Position numbers and translations under genes: made by a program
DNA from: an uncultured Eubacterium sp.
GTDB taxonomy: Bacteria > Bacillota > Clostridia > Oscillospirales > Acutalibacteraceae
Reading direction: 5' to 3'
Length of the DNA stretch: 64,000 nt
Assembly: GCA_910583925.1 (NCBI GenBank)
Contig: CAJTZJ010000001.1
Location: forward strand, 227,580 to 291,579
Part shown: positions 18,150 to 26,163 of the stretch, one piece after another
Layout: every line of letters begins with the position of its first letter
Position numbering within the stretch: position 1 is the stretch's first letter
The notes under the pieces: generated by a model
What the model was told of the DNA's origin: nothing
Database searches by the model: none
The model's input: only the letters and a program-made list of their open reading frames with translations

Positions 18150-20453
18150 ATGAAACAACAATTATGCAGCAGGTGCGGAGAACGCCCTGCAGTCGTATTT
18201 ATACAAAAAATGGAAGATGGAAAAATGATTCCCGAAGGTCTGTGCATTAAATGTGCAAAGGAGCTTAATGTAGGCTCAATAAATCAGATGATAGACCAGC
18301 TCGGCGTAACGGATGAAGAGCTTGAAGCAGCGTCGGAGCAAATGAGTGCTTTTATGGAAAATATGTCTGATTTTGATTTTGGCTCTCTCGGCGAAATGTT
18401 CAATCCTGAAAATATGGACGGTGCTCAGACTTTTCCTTTTGCAGACCTTATGAATGCTTCAGGCAATGATACATCTAAAAAGGATGATAATAAAAAAGGC
18501 AAAAAAGGAAAAAGAGGCAAGAAAAGCGCTCAGGACGATTCAAGAAAGTTTCTGAACAGCTATTGTAATAATTTAACCGATAAGGCCAAAAAGGGCAAAA
18601 TAGACAGTATAATCGGCAGAGAACAGGAAATTTCCCGCACTGTTCAGATACTGTGCAGAAGAACAAAGAACAATCCTTGCTTAATCGGTGAGCCCGGTGT
18701 CGGTAAAACTGCTATTGCCGAGGGCTTGGCAATCCGTATTGCTAAAGGCGAAGTTCCTGCACGGCTGATGAATAAAGAAATTTATCTTTTGGATTTAACT
18801 GCTCTTGTAGCAGGAACACAGTTCAGAGGACAGTTTGAGGGCAGAATTAAGGGCCTTGTTGATGAAGTTAAGCAAGAGGGTAATATTATCCTTTTTATTG
18901 ATGAGGTTCATAATCTTGTCGGTACAGGCGACAGTGAGGGTACAATGAATGCGGCAAATATCCTTAAGCCTGCTCTTTCAAGAGGAGAAATTCAGGTTAT
19001 CGGTGCTACAACCTTTAATGAATACAGAAAATATATTGAAAAGGATGCTGCCCTTGAACGACGCTTTCAGCCTGTTAAGATTGAAGAGCCATCACTTGAT
19101 GAAGCCTTCAGAATGCTTTTGGGCATTAAAGAATATTACGAAAGCTATCATAAGGTTCAGATTTCAGACAGCCTGGTTTATAAAGCTGTAACGATGTCTG
19201 AGCGTTTTGTAACGGATCGTTATCTTCCGGATAAGGCAATAGATTTGCTTGATGAAGCCTGCACCTGTGCTAATCTTCGCAATCCGTCCATTTCCGAATA
19301 TCAGATTATGCTTGAGAAAAAACAAACTATTCTTGAAAGAATTGATGCTGTATCTCAGCCTGATGATAATAATGAAATAGATTATGAGCTTGTTTCAAAG
19401 CTTAAGGCTGAGGCGCTTCAGCTCGATCAGCAGCTTCCTGAGCTTGCAGAAAAAGCAAAGGATAATCAGGTGCTTGAACAGGATTTGGCAAGGGTAGTTT
19501 CCTTGTGGACGGGTATTCCGGCATCGAAAATTGAAGCAGGGGATATAAAGAAGCTTGCTTCTCTGGAGGATGAGATAAAGAAGCATATTGTCGGTCAGGA
19601 TGATGCAATTGAAAAGGTTGCTGCTGCCGTTCGCAGAGGCAGAGTACAGATCAGTCCTAAAAAGAGACCGCAGTCCTTTATTTTTGTCGGTCCTACAGGT
19701 GTCGGTAAAACAGAGTTGGTAAAGCAGCTTGCTCAATATCTTTTTGACAGTCCCGAATCTTTGATTCGTCTTGATATGAGCGAATTTATGGAAAAATTCA
19801 GTGTTTCAAGAATTATCGGCTCTCCTCCGGGCTATGTCGGTTATGATGATGCGGGTCAGTTAACCGAAAAGGTAAGAAGAAAGCCTTACAGCGTTATTCT
19901 TTTTGATGAAATTGAAAAGGCACACAAGGATGTTCTGAATATTCTTCTTCAGATTCTTGATGAGGGCAGAATAACAGATGCGCAGGGAAGAACGGTTAAT
20001 TTTGAAAACACAATTATCGTTATGACCTCTAATGCAGGTTCAACGGATTCGGCAACACTCGGTTTTGGAAAATCCGATAATGAAATCAATAAGGATGTAA
20101 CAATGAAAGCACTTGAACGCTTTCTTCGTCCTGAATTTCTTGGCAGAGTGGATGAAATTATAACTTTCAATACGCTTTCATTTGATAATTTTGAAAAAAT
20201 TGCCCGTATTATGCTGGAAGAGCTTAAGGAAAGCCTTAAGGATAAAGCAATTGAGCTTGAATTTGATGCAAGCGTTCCTGTCTTTATCGCGAAAGAGGCT
20301 TATGGCTCTAAGAAAAATGCAAGGGGAATCCGTGACGGTGTCAGAAGAAATGTAGAAGATCAGCTGGCTTCGGCAATTGTTTTCAATCAGGATATTACTA
20401 TAAAATCGTTTACTTTAACAGCTGATGAAAAAATTAATGTAAAGATAAATTGA
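18150..20453 (+). CDS. clpE: ClpE-type ATP-dependent Clp protease ATPase
   Basis: Hsp100 unfoldase feeding ClpP. The 767 residues begin with a four-cysteine zinc finger (C6, C9, C32, C35) in place of the usual Clp N domain, which is the ClpE hallmark. A Lys-rich linker and two AAA+ modules follow: GEPGVGKT with [10 protein letters not shown], then a UVR-like coiled insert (about 410-440), then GPTGVGKT with [11 protein letters not shown]. The LGF tripeptide after TSNAGS is the ClpP-docking loop, so it is predicted to act with ClpP and not as a pure disaggregase. No CtsR site (heptad repeat operator) was recognised upstream. Confidence 0.93.
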   Translation: MKQQLCSRCGERPAVVFIQKMEDGKMIPEGLCIKCAKELNVGSINQMIDQLGVTDEELEAASEQMSAFMENMSDFDFGSLGEMFNPENMDGAQTFPFADLMNASGNDTSKKDDNKKGKKGKRGKKSAQDDSRKFLNSYCNNLTDKAKKGKIDSIIGREQEISRTVQILCRRTKNNPCLIGEPGVGKTAIAEGLAIRIAKGEVPARLMNKEIYLLDLTALVAGTQFRGQFEGRIKGLVDEVKQEGNIILFIDEVHNLVGTGDSEGTMNAANILKPALSRGEIQVIGATTFNEYRKYIEKDAALERRFQPVKIEEPSLDEAFRMLLGIKEYYESYHKVQISDSLVYKAVTMSERFVTDRYLPDKAIDLLDEACTCANLRNPSISEYQIMLEKKQTILERIDAVSQPDDNNEIDYELVSKLKAEALQLDQQLPELAEKAKDNQVLEQDLARVVSLWTGIPASKIEAGDIKKLASLEDEIKKHIVGQDDAIEKVAAAVRRGRVQISPKKRPQSFIFVGPTGVGKTELVKQLAQYLFDSPESLIRLDMSEFMEKFSVSRIIGSPPGYVGYDDAGQLTEKVRRKPYSVILFDEIEKAHKDVLNILLQILDEGRITDAQGRTVNFENTIIVMTSNAGSTDSATLGFGKSDNEINKDVTMKALERFLRPEFLGRVDEIITFNTLSFDNFEKIARIMLEELKESLKDKAIELEFDASVPVFIAKEAYGSKKNARGIRDGVRRNVEDQLASAIVFNQDITIKSFTLTADEKINVKIN

Positions 20454-20471
20454 TTTTTTTTCAAAAAACTC

Positions 20472-20500
20472 TTGACAGTTCGACAGACATTTATTATAAT
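20472..20500 (+). promoter_or_regulatory. Consensus sigma-A promoter of the tRNA operon
   Basis: Exact TTGACA and TATAAT with a 17-bp spacer. The -10 element ends 16 bases before tRNA-Gly. This is a perfect consensus, as expected for stable RNA genes. Confidence 0.95.
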
Positions 20501-20516
20501 AATGCCTGTCGCTTAT

Positions 20517-20590
20517 GCGGGTGTAGTTCAATGGTAGAATGTCAGCCTTCCAAGCTGAACACGAGGGTTCGATTCCCTTCACCCGCTCCA
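20517..20590 (+). tRNA. tRNA-Gly (anticodon TCC)
   Basis: GCGGGTG pairs with CACCCGC; the loop CTTCCAA gives anticodon TCC (codons GGA/GGG). T-arm GGTTCGATTCC; CCA is encoded at 20588-20590. Confidence 0.97.
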
Positions 20591-20596
20591 AAATAC

Positions 20597-20673
<77 letters not shown>

Positions 20674-20802
20674 AAAGTTTATAACGCTTGAGGGGCGAGA
20701 AACGAGATACAAAAGTTTGTAAGCACAGCGAACGAAACTTTTGTTAAGAAACACTCCGGTGGATTGTTTCGCATCGAGAGGAGAGTCCCTCCAAGCGCGC
20801 CA
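20674..20802 (+). repeat. 129-bp structured segment ending in a copy of the tRNA-Arg 3' end
   Basis: The final 20 bases (20783-20802) repeat the tRNA-Arg 3' terminus (20654-20673) exactly, including CCA, with no tRNA body attached. In between lie a 10-bp perfect stem (ACAAAAGTTT 20709-20718 / AAACTTTTGT 20735-20744) and a second hairpin (GAAACA...TGTTTC, 20748-20770). The layout resembles an att-type direct repeat or a small tRNA-tail-associated element. The tRNA-His gene begins 6 bases later. Confidence 0.75.
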
Positions 20803-20808
20803 TATATG

Positions 20809-20885
20809 GTGGGATTAGTTCAGTTGGTTAGAGCGCCAGTTTGTGGCACTGGAGGTCATCGGTTCGAATCCGATATCCCACCCCA
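20809..20885 (+). tRNA. tRNA-His (anticodon GTG)
   Basis: Acceptor GTGGGAT/ATCCCAC; loop TTGTGGC gives anticodon GTG. The extra 5' G (G-1) of histidine tRNAs is base 20808, opposite discriminator C 20882. CCA is encoded. Confidence 0.97.
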
Positions 20886-20911
20886 TTTAATTTAATAAAA
20901 TCCCTTAATAT

Positions 20912-20986
20912 TGGGGTGTCGCCAAGTGGTAAGGCAAGGGACTTTGACTCCCTCACTCGTAGGTTCGAATCCTGCCTCCCCAGCCA
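20912..20986 (+). tRNA. tRNA-Gln (anticodon TTG)
   Basis: Acceptor TGGGGTG/CTCCCCA with one U-U mismatch; loop CTTTGAC gives anticodon TTG (CAA/CAG). CCA is encoded. Confidence 0.96.
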
Positions 20987-20987
20987 G

Positions 20988-21007
20988 CACCCTTTATTAA
21001 AAGGGTG
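20988..21007 (+). other. Hairpin between tRNA-Gln and tRNA-Lys
   Basis: CACCCTTT and AAAGGGTG form a perfect 8-bp stem with a 4-nt loop. There is no T-run, so it is more likely a processing or spacer hairpin than a terminator. Confidence 0.6.
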
Positions 21008-21011
21008 ATAT

Positions 21012-21087
21012 GGTTCATTAGCTCAGATGGTAGAGCACTTGACTTTTAATCAAGGTGTCCGGGGTTCGATTCCCCGATGAGCCACCA
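21012..21087 (+). tRNA. tRNA-Lys (anticodon TTT)
   Basis: Acceptor GGTTCAT/ATGAGCC; loop CTTTTAA gives anticodon TTT (AAA/AAG). CCA is encoded. Last gene of the tRNA operon. Confidence 0.97.
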
Positions 21088-21090
21088 AAG

Positions 21091-21138
21091 AAAAAACCTC
21101 GAAGATTCCTTGTTTTATGCGGTCTTTGAGGTTTTTTT
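21091..21138 (+). terminator. Terminator of the tRNA operon
   Basis: A 15-bp stem (21091-21105 with 21123-21137, one G-U pair) ends in a run of seven T. Confidence 0.92.
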
Positions 21139-21581
21139 CTTTTGTTTTTATAACCATAAAAATGATCAATAATGATACACAATGATATGGTAAAAGTTAT
21201 GTCAAAATGATGTAGTTATGTCAAAAAAGTAATGCCAAATACTTATAAACAGTTTGTTAATCATAAATCCTTCAAATAAATAAAGAGCCATTTGTTGCCG
21301 TTTTAAAAGACAGATATGCCCTATATCTGTCCTTTTTTATATGCCAAAACCGTGTGTTGGACACGAGGCTGTTTTTTGTTCCTTTTTAACAAATTTGCAT
21401 TTATTGTTAAAAAATCTTGTTACCTTTTAATTATTTTTTACACTATAATATTGAGGAGGAAAATTACAACAGCTTAAAGTCTGAAATTATTGTTGCAGGA
21501 TTACAAGTTCAACAAATTATTAGAACAGTAGTTAATTGGTACGGCTTATTGTTTTTTGTTCTGCATATTAAGGAGGTAAAA
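21139..21581 (+). other. Non-coding stretch with phased repeats downstream of tRNA-Lys
   Basis: 443 bases without a credible gene. AATGAT recurs at 21161, 21171 and 21181, exactly 10 bp apart. A 13-bp direct repeat (AGTTATGTCAAAA) follows at 21195-21207 and 21214-21226. A terminator-like hairpin lies at 21309-21338 and a TATAAT at 21444-21449 precedes the MucBP pseudogene. Phased short repeats beside a tRNA 3' end resemble integrase arm sites; that is inference. Confidence 0.45.
21309..21338 (+). terminator. Orphan intrinsic terminator
   Basis: GACAGATAT pairs with ATATCTGTC around a 5-nt loop, followed by CTTTTTT. No gene ends directly upstream, so it may be left from a lost gene. Confidence 0.75.
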
Positions 21582-22114
21582 ATGAGTAAAAGGAGATTGA
21601 TTTCATTGTTAATAGCAATGATCTTGTTGTTTTCATCAATTATTCCTGTTCGTTCAGCATTTGCTGCAGGAACAAGGAAGTATCATCCCGATGATTGGTT
21701 TGGCTATCATCATTCACAAGCAGAAATACTGTTATTCAGTATTTTGCAGAGTGCCATGATGGTTATTATCAATATTCAAGTGATTATTTTCCTCGCTTTA
21801 TTGCTTTAGCATTATCAGGAAAGGATGTTGTTATCATTCCTGAAAATGCTTCGGGAGTTCTTCACGAGAATTCGTCTGACATTCAGTTTGTTTATAAGCT
21901 TAAACCTGCAACGGTTTCCGTTAACTATCTTGATGTTGACGGTAAACAAATTATAAACAGCGAAATAATTTATGGCAGGGTATTTGATGAATATAATACT
22001 GTTCCAAAAGAAATTGACGGATATGAGCTTGTTGAAATACCCGAAAATGCTTCCGGAAAAATGACAGAAGAAGATATCAGTGTTGATTATATCTATCGGT
22101 TAATGTATAGTTAA
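21582..22114 (+). pseudogene. Secreted MucBP-domain protein, frameshifted
   Basis: AAGGAGG precedes ATG 21582. The first frame encodes a clear signal peptide (LLIAMILLFSSIIPVRSAFAA) and then GTRKYHPDDWFGYHH before running into unrelated sequence and stopping at 21809. From about 21700 a second frame continues with DGYYQYSSDYFPRF and two MucBP-like units (SDIQFVYKLKPATVSVNYLD and a unit ending DISVDYIYRL), closing at 22114. One frameshift near 21690-21760 therefore separates the signal peptide from the body. MucBP modules bind mucin or form surface stalks. It could also be a sequencing indel, or a short-lived phase-off state. Confidence 0.7.
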
Positions 22115-22140
22115 TGCTGTTATATGCTTTTTATTCCTTT

Positions 22141-22165
22141 GTCCCTGCATGAGCAGGGACTTTTT
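22141..22165 (+). terminator. Terminator after the MucBP pseudogene
   Basis: GTCCCTGC/GCAGGGAC, 8 bp, ATGA loop, followed by TTTTT. Confidence 0.93.
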
Positions 22166-22208
22166 GCTATCTGTTTTTTGAACGGGAATTGACTTGATTT
22201 TATGTATG

Positions 22209-22237
22209 TTGACAAATAATGCTGCGGATGATAAAAT
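22209..22237 (+). promoter_or_regulatory. Sigma-A promoter for the small membrane protein gene
   Basis: TTGACA, 17 bp, TAAAAT, 38 bases before the ATG at 22275. Confidence 0.8.
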
Positions 22238-22274
22238 TTCAGTAAGATAAATTAAGACATAAGTGGTGATTATT

Positions 22275-22826
22275 ATGCAGGAGATTGAAAAATTACAGAA
22301 AAGAGTGAATACCTCTAAACATACAATTATTCTTGTTGCAGTATTGACAATAGTTAACACTGTTTTAATTGCTGTGAATGCAGATATGGTATTTACTTTT
22401 TCCGCTTATGTTCCGCAGCTCGTTACATTTATATTTGCAGATATGGCTGCTGATTTGCAGGCGGAAAGTTATTTTTATATCGGCATAGCGATTGCTGTTT
22501 TCATGGCTTTGCTTTACCTTGCTTTGTGGTTTGGTGCAAAGAAAAAAGCCGGCTTTTTAATTGTTGCATTAGTTTTATTTGGTATTGACACAGCTATATT
22601 GCTATTTGATTTAGTATCATATTTTGATTCAAGCTTTATTATTGATGTTGTTTTCCATGCATGGGTTATTTATGATTTGATTTTGGGCATTTCTTCTTAT
22701 TTAAAATTAAAAAAATTGCCCGTTGACGAAACCTTGATGCAGCAGAATTCTGAACAGACGGAATATTATAATCCGTGTCCTCAAAATACGGAAGACAGCA
22801 TGTCTGATAATTCTATTCAAGAATAA
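22275..22826 (+). CDS. Hypothetical four-helix membrane protein
   Basis: 183 residues. A short charged N-terminus (MQEIEKLQKRVNTSKH) precedes four hydrophobic segments at about residues 20-40, 45-65, 75-98 and 105-130. The C-terminal tail is soluble, Gln/Glu-rich and low complexity. ATG 22275 is preferred to a GTG twelve bases upstream because GTGGTG at the right distance is the only ribosome-site-like sequence. It has its own promoter and terminator. No family was recognised; the fold resembles small clostridial membrane proteins of unknown role. Confidence 0.6.
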   Translation: MQEIEKLQKRVNTSKHTIILVAVLTIVNTVLIAVNADMVFTFSAYVPQLVTFIFADMAADLQAESYFYIGIAIAVFMALLYLALWFGAKKKAGFLIVALVLFGIDTAILLFDLVSYFDSSFIIDVVFHAWVIYDLILGISSYLKLKKLPVDETLMQQNSEQTEYYNPCPQNTEDSMSDNSIQE

Positions 22827-22833
22827 AAATAAA

Positions 22834-22864
22834 GGTTGTTATGTATAAGCATAACAGCCTTTTA
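22834..22864 (+). terminator. Terminator
   Basis: GGTTGTTATG/CATAACAGCC (10 bp, one G-U pair) followed by TTTT. Confidence 0.85.
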
Positions 22865-22907
22865 AATTAATAAGCGCAAAATAAAACAGGCTTTATGCAG
22901 AGGTAAT

Positions 22908-23597
22908 ATGGAAAGCATTGAATTCAATGAAAGAAAAATTGAATATTCTTTAATCAGAAAAAATGTTAAAAACATTAATCTTCGCATTAAGCGTGACGGC
23001 TTGGTTGTCGTATCTGCAAGCCCTATAGTGCCTAAAGGTATTATAGATTGCTTTGTTTCTGATAACGCTGAAAAGATTTTATCCGCCATTGACAGAATTG
23101 AATTGCAGAAATCTGCCAACACCTTCGAAAACGGTAGTACAATCAAGCTGCTTGGTAAATCATATAGGCTTGTTCTTGAAGAAAGTTCAATTAATTCCTG
23201 TTTCATCGGCGAGGATGATATAACTTTTTATCTAAAAGATGTCGATAATTCAGAAATAAAACAGAATATCTATAATACGCTTCTTAAAAATACTGCTTCT
23301 GTTGTGTTTCCAAGGCTGATAGAAGAATGCTATCAACCATTCAAAAATATTTGTAAAACTACTCCAATCCTTAAAATCAAGGATTTAAAATCACAGTGGG
23401 GGAATTGCTACCATAAACGAAATCTGATAACGCTTAATCTACGCCTTTCAGTTTATGATTTGAATGTTATTAAATCGGTTGTTTATCACGAATACTGCCA
23501 CTTTGTTTATCAGAATCATTCAAAGGATTTTTATAATCTTTTGTCTAAGGTTTGTCCGTACTGGAAAGAGTGCGATAAAATTCTGAAGAATAAATAA
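22908..23597 (+). CDS. YgjP-like (DUF45) metallopeptidase
   Basis: 229-residue predicted zinc protease of the YgjP/DUF45 (M48-like) family. The diagnostic KSQWGNCYHKRNLITLNLRL block precedes the zinc site HEYCH (194-198), a variant of HExxH, and the third ligand region NHSKDF (H204). It has no signal peptide or membrane helix, so it is cytoplasmic. AGAGG precedes the ATG. In other genomes members often accompany mobile or restriction-type loci; its position in this accessory island fits that, but the substrate is unknown. Confidence 0.88.
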   Translation: MESIEFNERKIEYSLIRKNVKNINLRIKRDGLVVVSASPIVPKGIIDCFVSDNAEKILSAIDRIELQKSANTFENGSTIKLLGKSYRLVLEESSINSCFIGEDDITFYLKDVDNSEIKQNIYNTLLKNTASVVFPRLIEECYQPFKNICKTTPILKIKDLKSQWGNCYHKRNLITLNLRLSVYDLNVIKSVVYHEYCHFVYQNHSKDFYNLLSKVCPYWKECDKILKNK

Positions 23598-23720
23598 AAC
23601 TGCTATTCTTTCTGAATTATATGGTAAAGATATTTGATCAAGAAATCATTTGCCTGAATGAGTGGTTTACATTTTTTCGGTTATGTTATTATGATAAAAA
23701 ATGTAAAGGAGAGTGTTGTT

Positions 23721-24467
23721 ATGATAAAATGTAAAGTGGTAAGATTTTTTCTGAATTTATTTTCTGTTTTCTTTTTTTTCGGTGCAATTGCATATATTGC
23801 ATTGTCTAACAGTACAGAAGTTAATTCTTCCGAACAAAATGTAATGACAGCAGCAGGCATAATATGTATAGTTTTATTTATACTTTGCGTTGTATTCAGC
23901 AAAAAGTTAAAGAAAAAAATAAATCAACCAATAATTATGGCACAGCGTCAGGCTGCTGAACAGATAAAACTTGAATTCAAACAGGAGTTAGATGAGAGAA
24001 ACGCTTTATTTAAATGTCAGGGTTCACATGCTTATGGCTTACCTGTTGCAAAAGATGCGGCTACAAACTATTATTGGTGCAATGATAGAATTCTGTTTGA
24101 AGCAAGCGGAACAAGCTATAATCTCAGCTTTGAAAAACTAACAGATATTGCTATAAAAACAGATAGTGAAATTCAAACTGCAATTTCTAAACAGGATCAA
24201 TATGTTTCAAGTGCAGGCAGAGCTGTTGCAGGATATATGCTTCTTGGTCCTTTAGGTGCAGCAATAGGTGGCAGAGCAAGAAGGAAAACGGTCACAAATA
24301 AAACTATAATCAGCAAATCGGTAGAGCATTATTTGATTTTTACTTATGTTGATGATAACGAGGTAAAATGTGTTGCTTTTGAAATTTTCAATACAAATGA
24401 CGCAAAAAGATTTGTTGATGAATTCCAAAAAATCAAGCCGGCACAAGCACAATCATTTGATTTATAA
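23721..24467 (+). CDS. Hypothetical membrane protein with glycine-zipper segment
   Basis: 248 residues. Two N-terminal membrane helices (about 5-30 and 45-65) form a hairpin, followed by a charged helical stretch (QRQAAEQIKLEFKQELDE) and a C-terminal beta-rich domain. That domain contains a glycine-zipper-like insert, AGYMLLGPLGAAIGGRARRK. The layout is like that of PH-like membrane-linked proteins, but no family was recognised. Start 23721 has AAAGGAG at correct spacing; an in-frame ATG upstream has none. A strong terminator follows. Confidence 0.6.
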   Translation: MIKCKVVRFFLNLFSVFFFFGAIAYIALSNSTEVNSSEQNVMTAAGIICIVLFILCVVFSKKLKKKINQPIIMAQRQAAEQIKLEFKQELDERNALFKCQGSHAYGLPVAKDAATNYYWCNDRILFEASGTSYNLSFEKLTDIAIKTDSEIQTAISKQDQYVSSAGRAVAGYMLLGPLGAAIGGRARRKTVTNKTIISKSVEHYLIFTYVDDNEVKCVAFEIFNTNDAKRFVDEFQKIKPAQAQSFDL

Positions 24468-24484
24468 TTAAAATAATAATTTTT

Positions 24485-24515
24485 AAAGAACTACTATTTC
24501 GGTAGTTCTTTTTTT
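24485..24515 (+). terminator. Terminator at the phage-remnant junction
   Basis: AAAGAACTAC/GTAGTTCTTT with a run of seven T. Phage-derived coding sequence begins directly after the T-run. Confidence 0.9.
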
Positions 24516-24563
24516 GCAGAAACGATTGAAACAGGCTGCCTTGCCGGGTGGACACTTGATGAA

Positions 24564-25547
24564 ATGTGTTCAGAACTCAAAGATCATGTAATCGGCGATA
24601 GTCCTGATAAAGCACAGCGTTTTATAACAAGCAGATTGGTAAGAACAGAGGTTAATTATTTCAGTAACCAGGGTACATTAGAGGGATTAAAAGCGGCAGG
24701 CTTTACCAAGTATAGATTTATAGCAACACTGGATTTACGAACATCTGAAATGTGCCGAAAGCTTGACTTAAAGGTGTTTAATATAGATGAAGCAGAAATT
24801 GGTGTCAATCTTCCGCCGCTTCATCCGTTTTGCCGTTCTGTTATTGTTCCTGCATATGAAAATGAGAACAGGGCAGAGCGAACACGCTGGGCAAGAAATC
24901 CGATAACAGGTAAGGGAATGAAAGTTCCTGCCGATATGAGCTATAAGGAATGGGAAAAGAAATATGTTTCGGGAAATGGCTTGAAATCTACTAAAGAAAA
25001 TGGTACAATAAACCAAGGAAGTGAAAAGAGTTTGGAAATCGTTATTGATAAATTCACACCGTGTTTAGAAAATGCTAAAAGTGGAGAAATAATAGAAACA
25101 ACCTATTCTCTTGCAAGTAAATCAGAACTTAAGGATTTAAAAGGTTGGAATTTTGACTGGTTGGCAAGTGATTTAAAAAATGCTGAAATCTATAAGTTGC
25201 AGTTAAAGGGCAGTTCTGATATACAGGGGCTTGTTGCACTAACAAAGTTTGAGCGTGATAAAGCTATTTATGTGGATATTGCTGAAAGTGCACCACATAA
25301 CTTGGGTAAAAATAAAAAGTATAATGGTGTAGGCGGTCATTTATTTGCTATAGCAGCACAGAGGTCTAAAGATCTTGGATATGGCGGATTTGTATTTATG
25401 GATGCCAAAAACACAGAATTAGTACAGCATTATAAAATTTCTATGGGGGCTAAATTGTTGGGTATCCCTCATCCATATAGAATGTTTATTGATGAAGATG
25501 CTGCTGAAAAATTATTAAATATATATACTTTAAATGAGGAGGTTTAG
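24564..25547 (+). CDS. Phage MuF-type minor head protein fragment with C-terminal GNAT-like domain
   Basis: 5'-truncated relic of an SPP1 gp7/Mu F-type head morphogenesis gene. Family-like sequence (AETIETGCLAGWTLDE) is already in frame before ATG 24564, beginning right after the terminator at 24515, and the ATG has no ribosome site. MuF hallmarks are RTEVNYFSNQ (27-36), LDLRTSEMC (56-64) and PPLHPFCRS (84-92). From about residue 155 the protein changes to a GNAT-like domain with an acetyl-CoA-loop-like NGVGGHL (254-260) and an HYKISMGAK helix end (289-297). MuF proteins with variable C-terminal effector domains and a small gene behind are known phage polymorphic toxins. Expression here is doubtful. 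Confidence 0.8.
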   Translation: MCSELKDHVIGDSPDKAQRFITSRLVRTEVNYFSNQGTLEGLKAAGFTKYRFIATLDLRTSEMCRKLDLKVFNIDEAEIGVNLPPLHPFCRSVIVPAYENENRAERTRWARNPITGKGMKVPADMSYKEWEKKYVSGNGLKSTKENGTINQGSEKSLEIVIDKFTPCLENAKSGEIIETTYSLASKSELKDLKGWNFDWLASDLKNAEIYKLQLKGSSDIQGLVALTKFERDKAIYVDIAESAPHNLGKNKKYNGVGGHLFAIAAQRSKDLGYGGFVFMDAKNTELVQHYKISMGAKLLGIPHPYRMFIDEDAAEKLLNIYTLNEEV

Positions 25548-25550
25548 TAA

Positions 25551-25745
25551 ATGTCTAATGAAGAAAGATTACAAATGAATGCTTTGGATGATGCTGCTGA
25601 AAAAGCCGGTGGATATGTGGCAAGATTTGTTGATAAAGATGTTCACTATAATTTGCGTGAACTGATAAAGTATTGTAAAAGTAAAGGTATCGAACCTGAA
25701 GACCTCACATTAAAAGAATTAAACGAATTCATAATTGAGCAATAA
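25551..25745 (+). CDS. Small protein downstream of the MuF-GNAT gene; candidate immunity protein
   Basis: 64 residues, highly charged, no membrane segment, predicted mainly helical (NEERLQMNALDDAAEKAGGY, then a C-terminal LKELNEFIIEQ). Its GAGGAGG ribosome site lies inside the last codons of the MuF-GNAT gene and the gap is 3 bases, so translation is coupled. In MuF polymorphic toxin systems the gene in this position encodes the cognate immunity protein; that assignment is inference from position. No family was recognised. It is intact even though the toxin gene has lost its start. Confidence 0.65.
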   Translation: MSNEERLQMNALDDAAEKAGGYVARFVDKDVHYNLRELIKYCKSKGIEPEDLTLKELNEFIIEQ

Positions 25746-25752
25746 TAAAGAT

Positions 25753-25785
25753 TAAGCACTGTACATAATGTATGGTGCTTTTATT
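25753..25785 (+). terminator. Terminator-like hairpin after the small gene
   Basis: AAGCAC/GTGCTT extended by TACAT/ATGTA, followed by TTTTATT. A second hairpin (GGGTAAGG/CCTTGCCC, 25798-25819) with TATTTTT follows closely. Confidence 0.65.
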
Positions 25786-25927
25786 ATGCTTATTTTCGGG
25801 TAAGGTTAAAGCCTTGCCCTATTTTTATGCTTATTTCGGTTAGAAGCCGATTAAGAAATATAACAATTGAACTTTAAGGGCTTTGTGCAATAGAGAACTT
25901 AAAGGGCAATAGAAAAGGAGGATTTCT

Positions 25928-26125
25928 ATGAACAGAAATCAAAACACAACAGGCGGATTACCGCTTGACCTTCAGCTTTTTGCTGAGGAAGGAACAGAGC
26001 AGGAGCATGCCGATGCAGAAACAGGGGCTGAAAACAAAGAAACGGAATTTGTTGTGGCTTATGTATTTAACCATTTTGTAACTATTTGTAAGTCACATTT
26101 TGTTGAAAAAACGACTTTGCTGTGA
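25928..26125 (+). pseudogene. Truncated phage scaffold protein
   Basis: AAAGGAGG precedes the ATG. The first 41 residues (with LPLDLQLFAEEG, then an acidic stretch) are typical for the N-terminus of a phage scaffolding protein. After KETEF the sequence turns into unrelated, non-acidic residues and stops at 26125 where the upp promoter region begins. Scaffold genes normally encode 150-250 residues, so most of this one is missing. Order (MuF, small gene, scaffold) matches tailed-phage head modules, confirming a prophage remnant cut on both sides. Confidence 0.75.
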
Positions 26126-26131
26126 TATGTT
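26103..26131 (+). promoter_or_regulatory. Candidate promoter of upp-uraA
   Basis: TTGAAA, 17 bp, TATGTT, 32 bases before the upp start. Moderate match only. Confidence 0.45.
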
Positions 26132-26163
26132 ATTATGGAATAAATGCGAAAGGATTTTCAGCT

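Noticed and set aside
21012..26130. Full integrated element bounded by tRNA-Lys att repeats
   Set aside because: No copy of the tRNA-Lys 3' end was found near 26 kb and no integrase gene is present, so only remnants can be claimed.
26122..26163. Longer N-terminus for upp
   Set aside because: The extra residues overlap the promoter and scaffold remnant and are not family-like; GAAAGGA fits ATG 26164.
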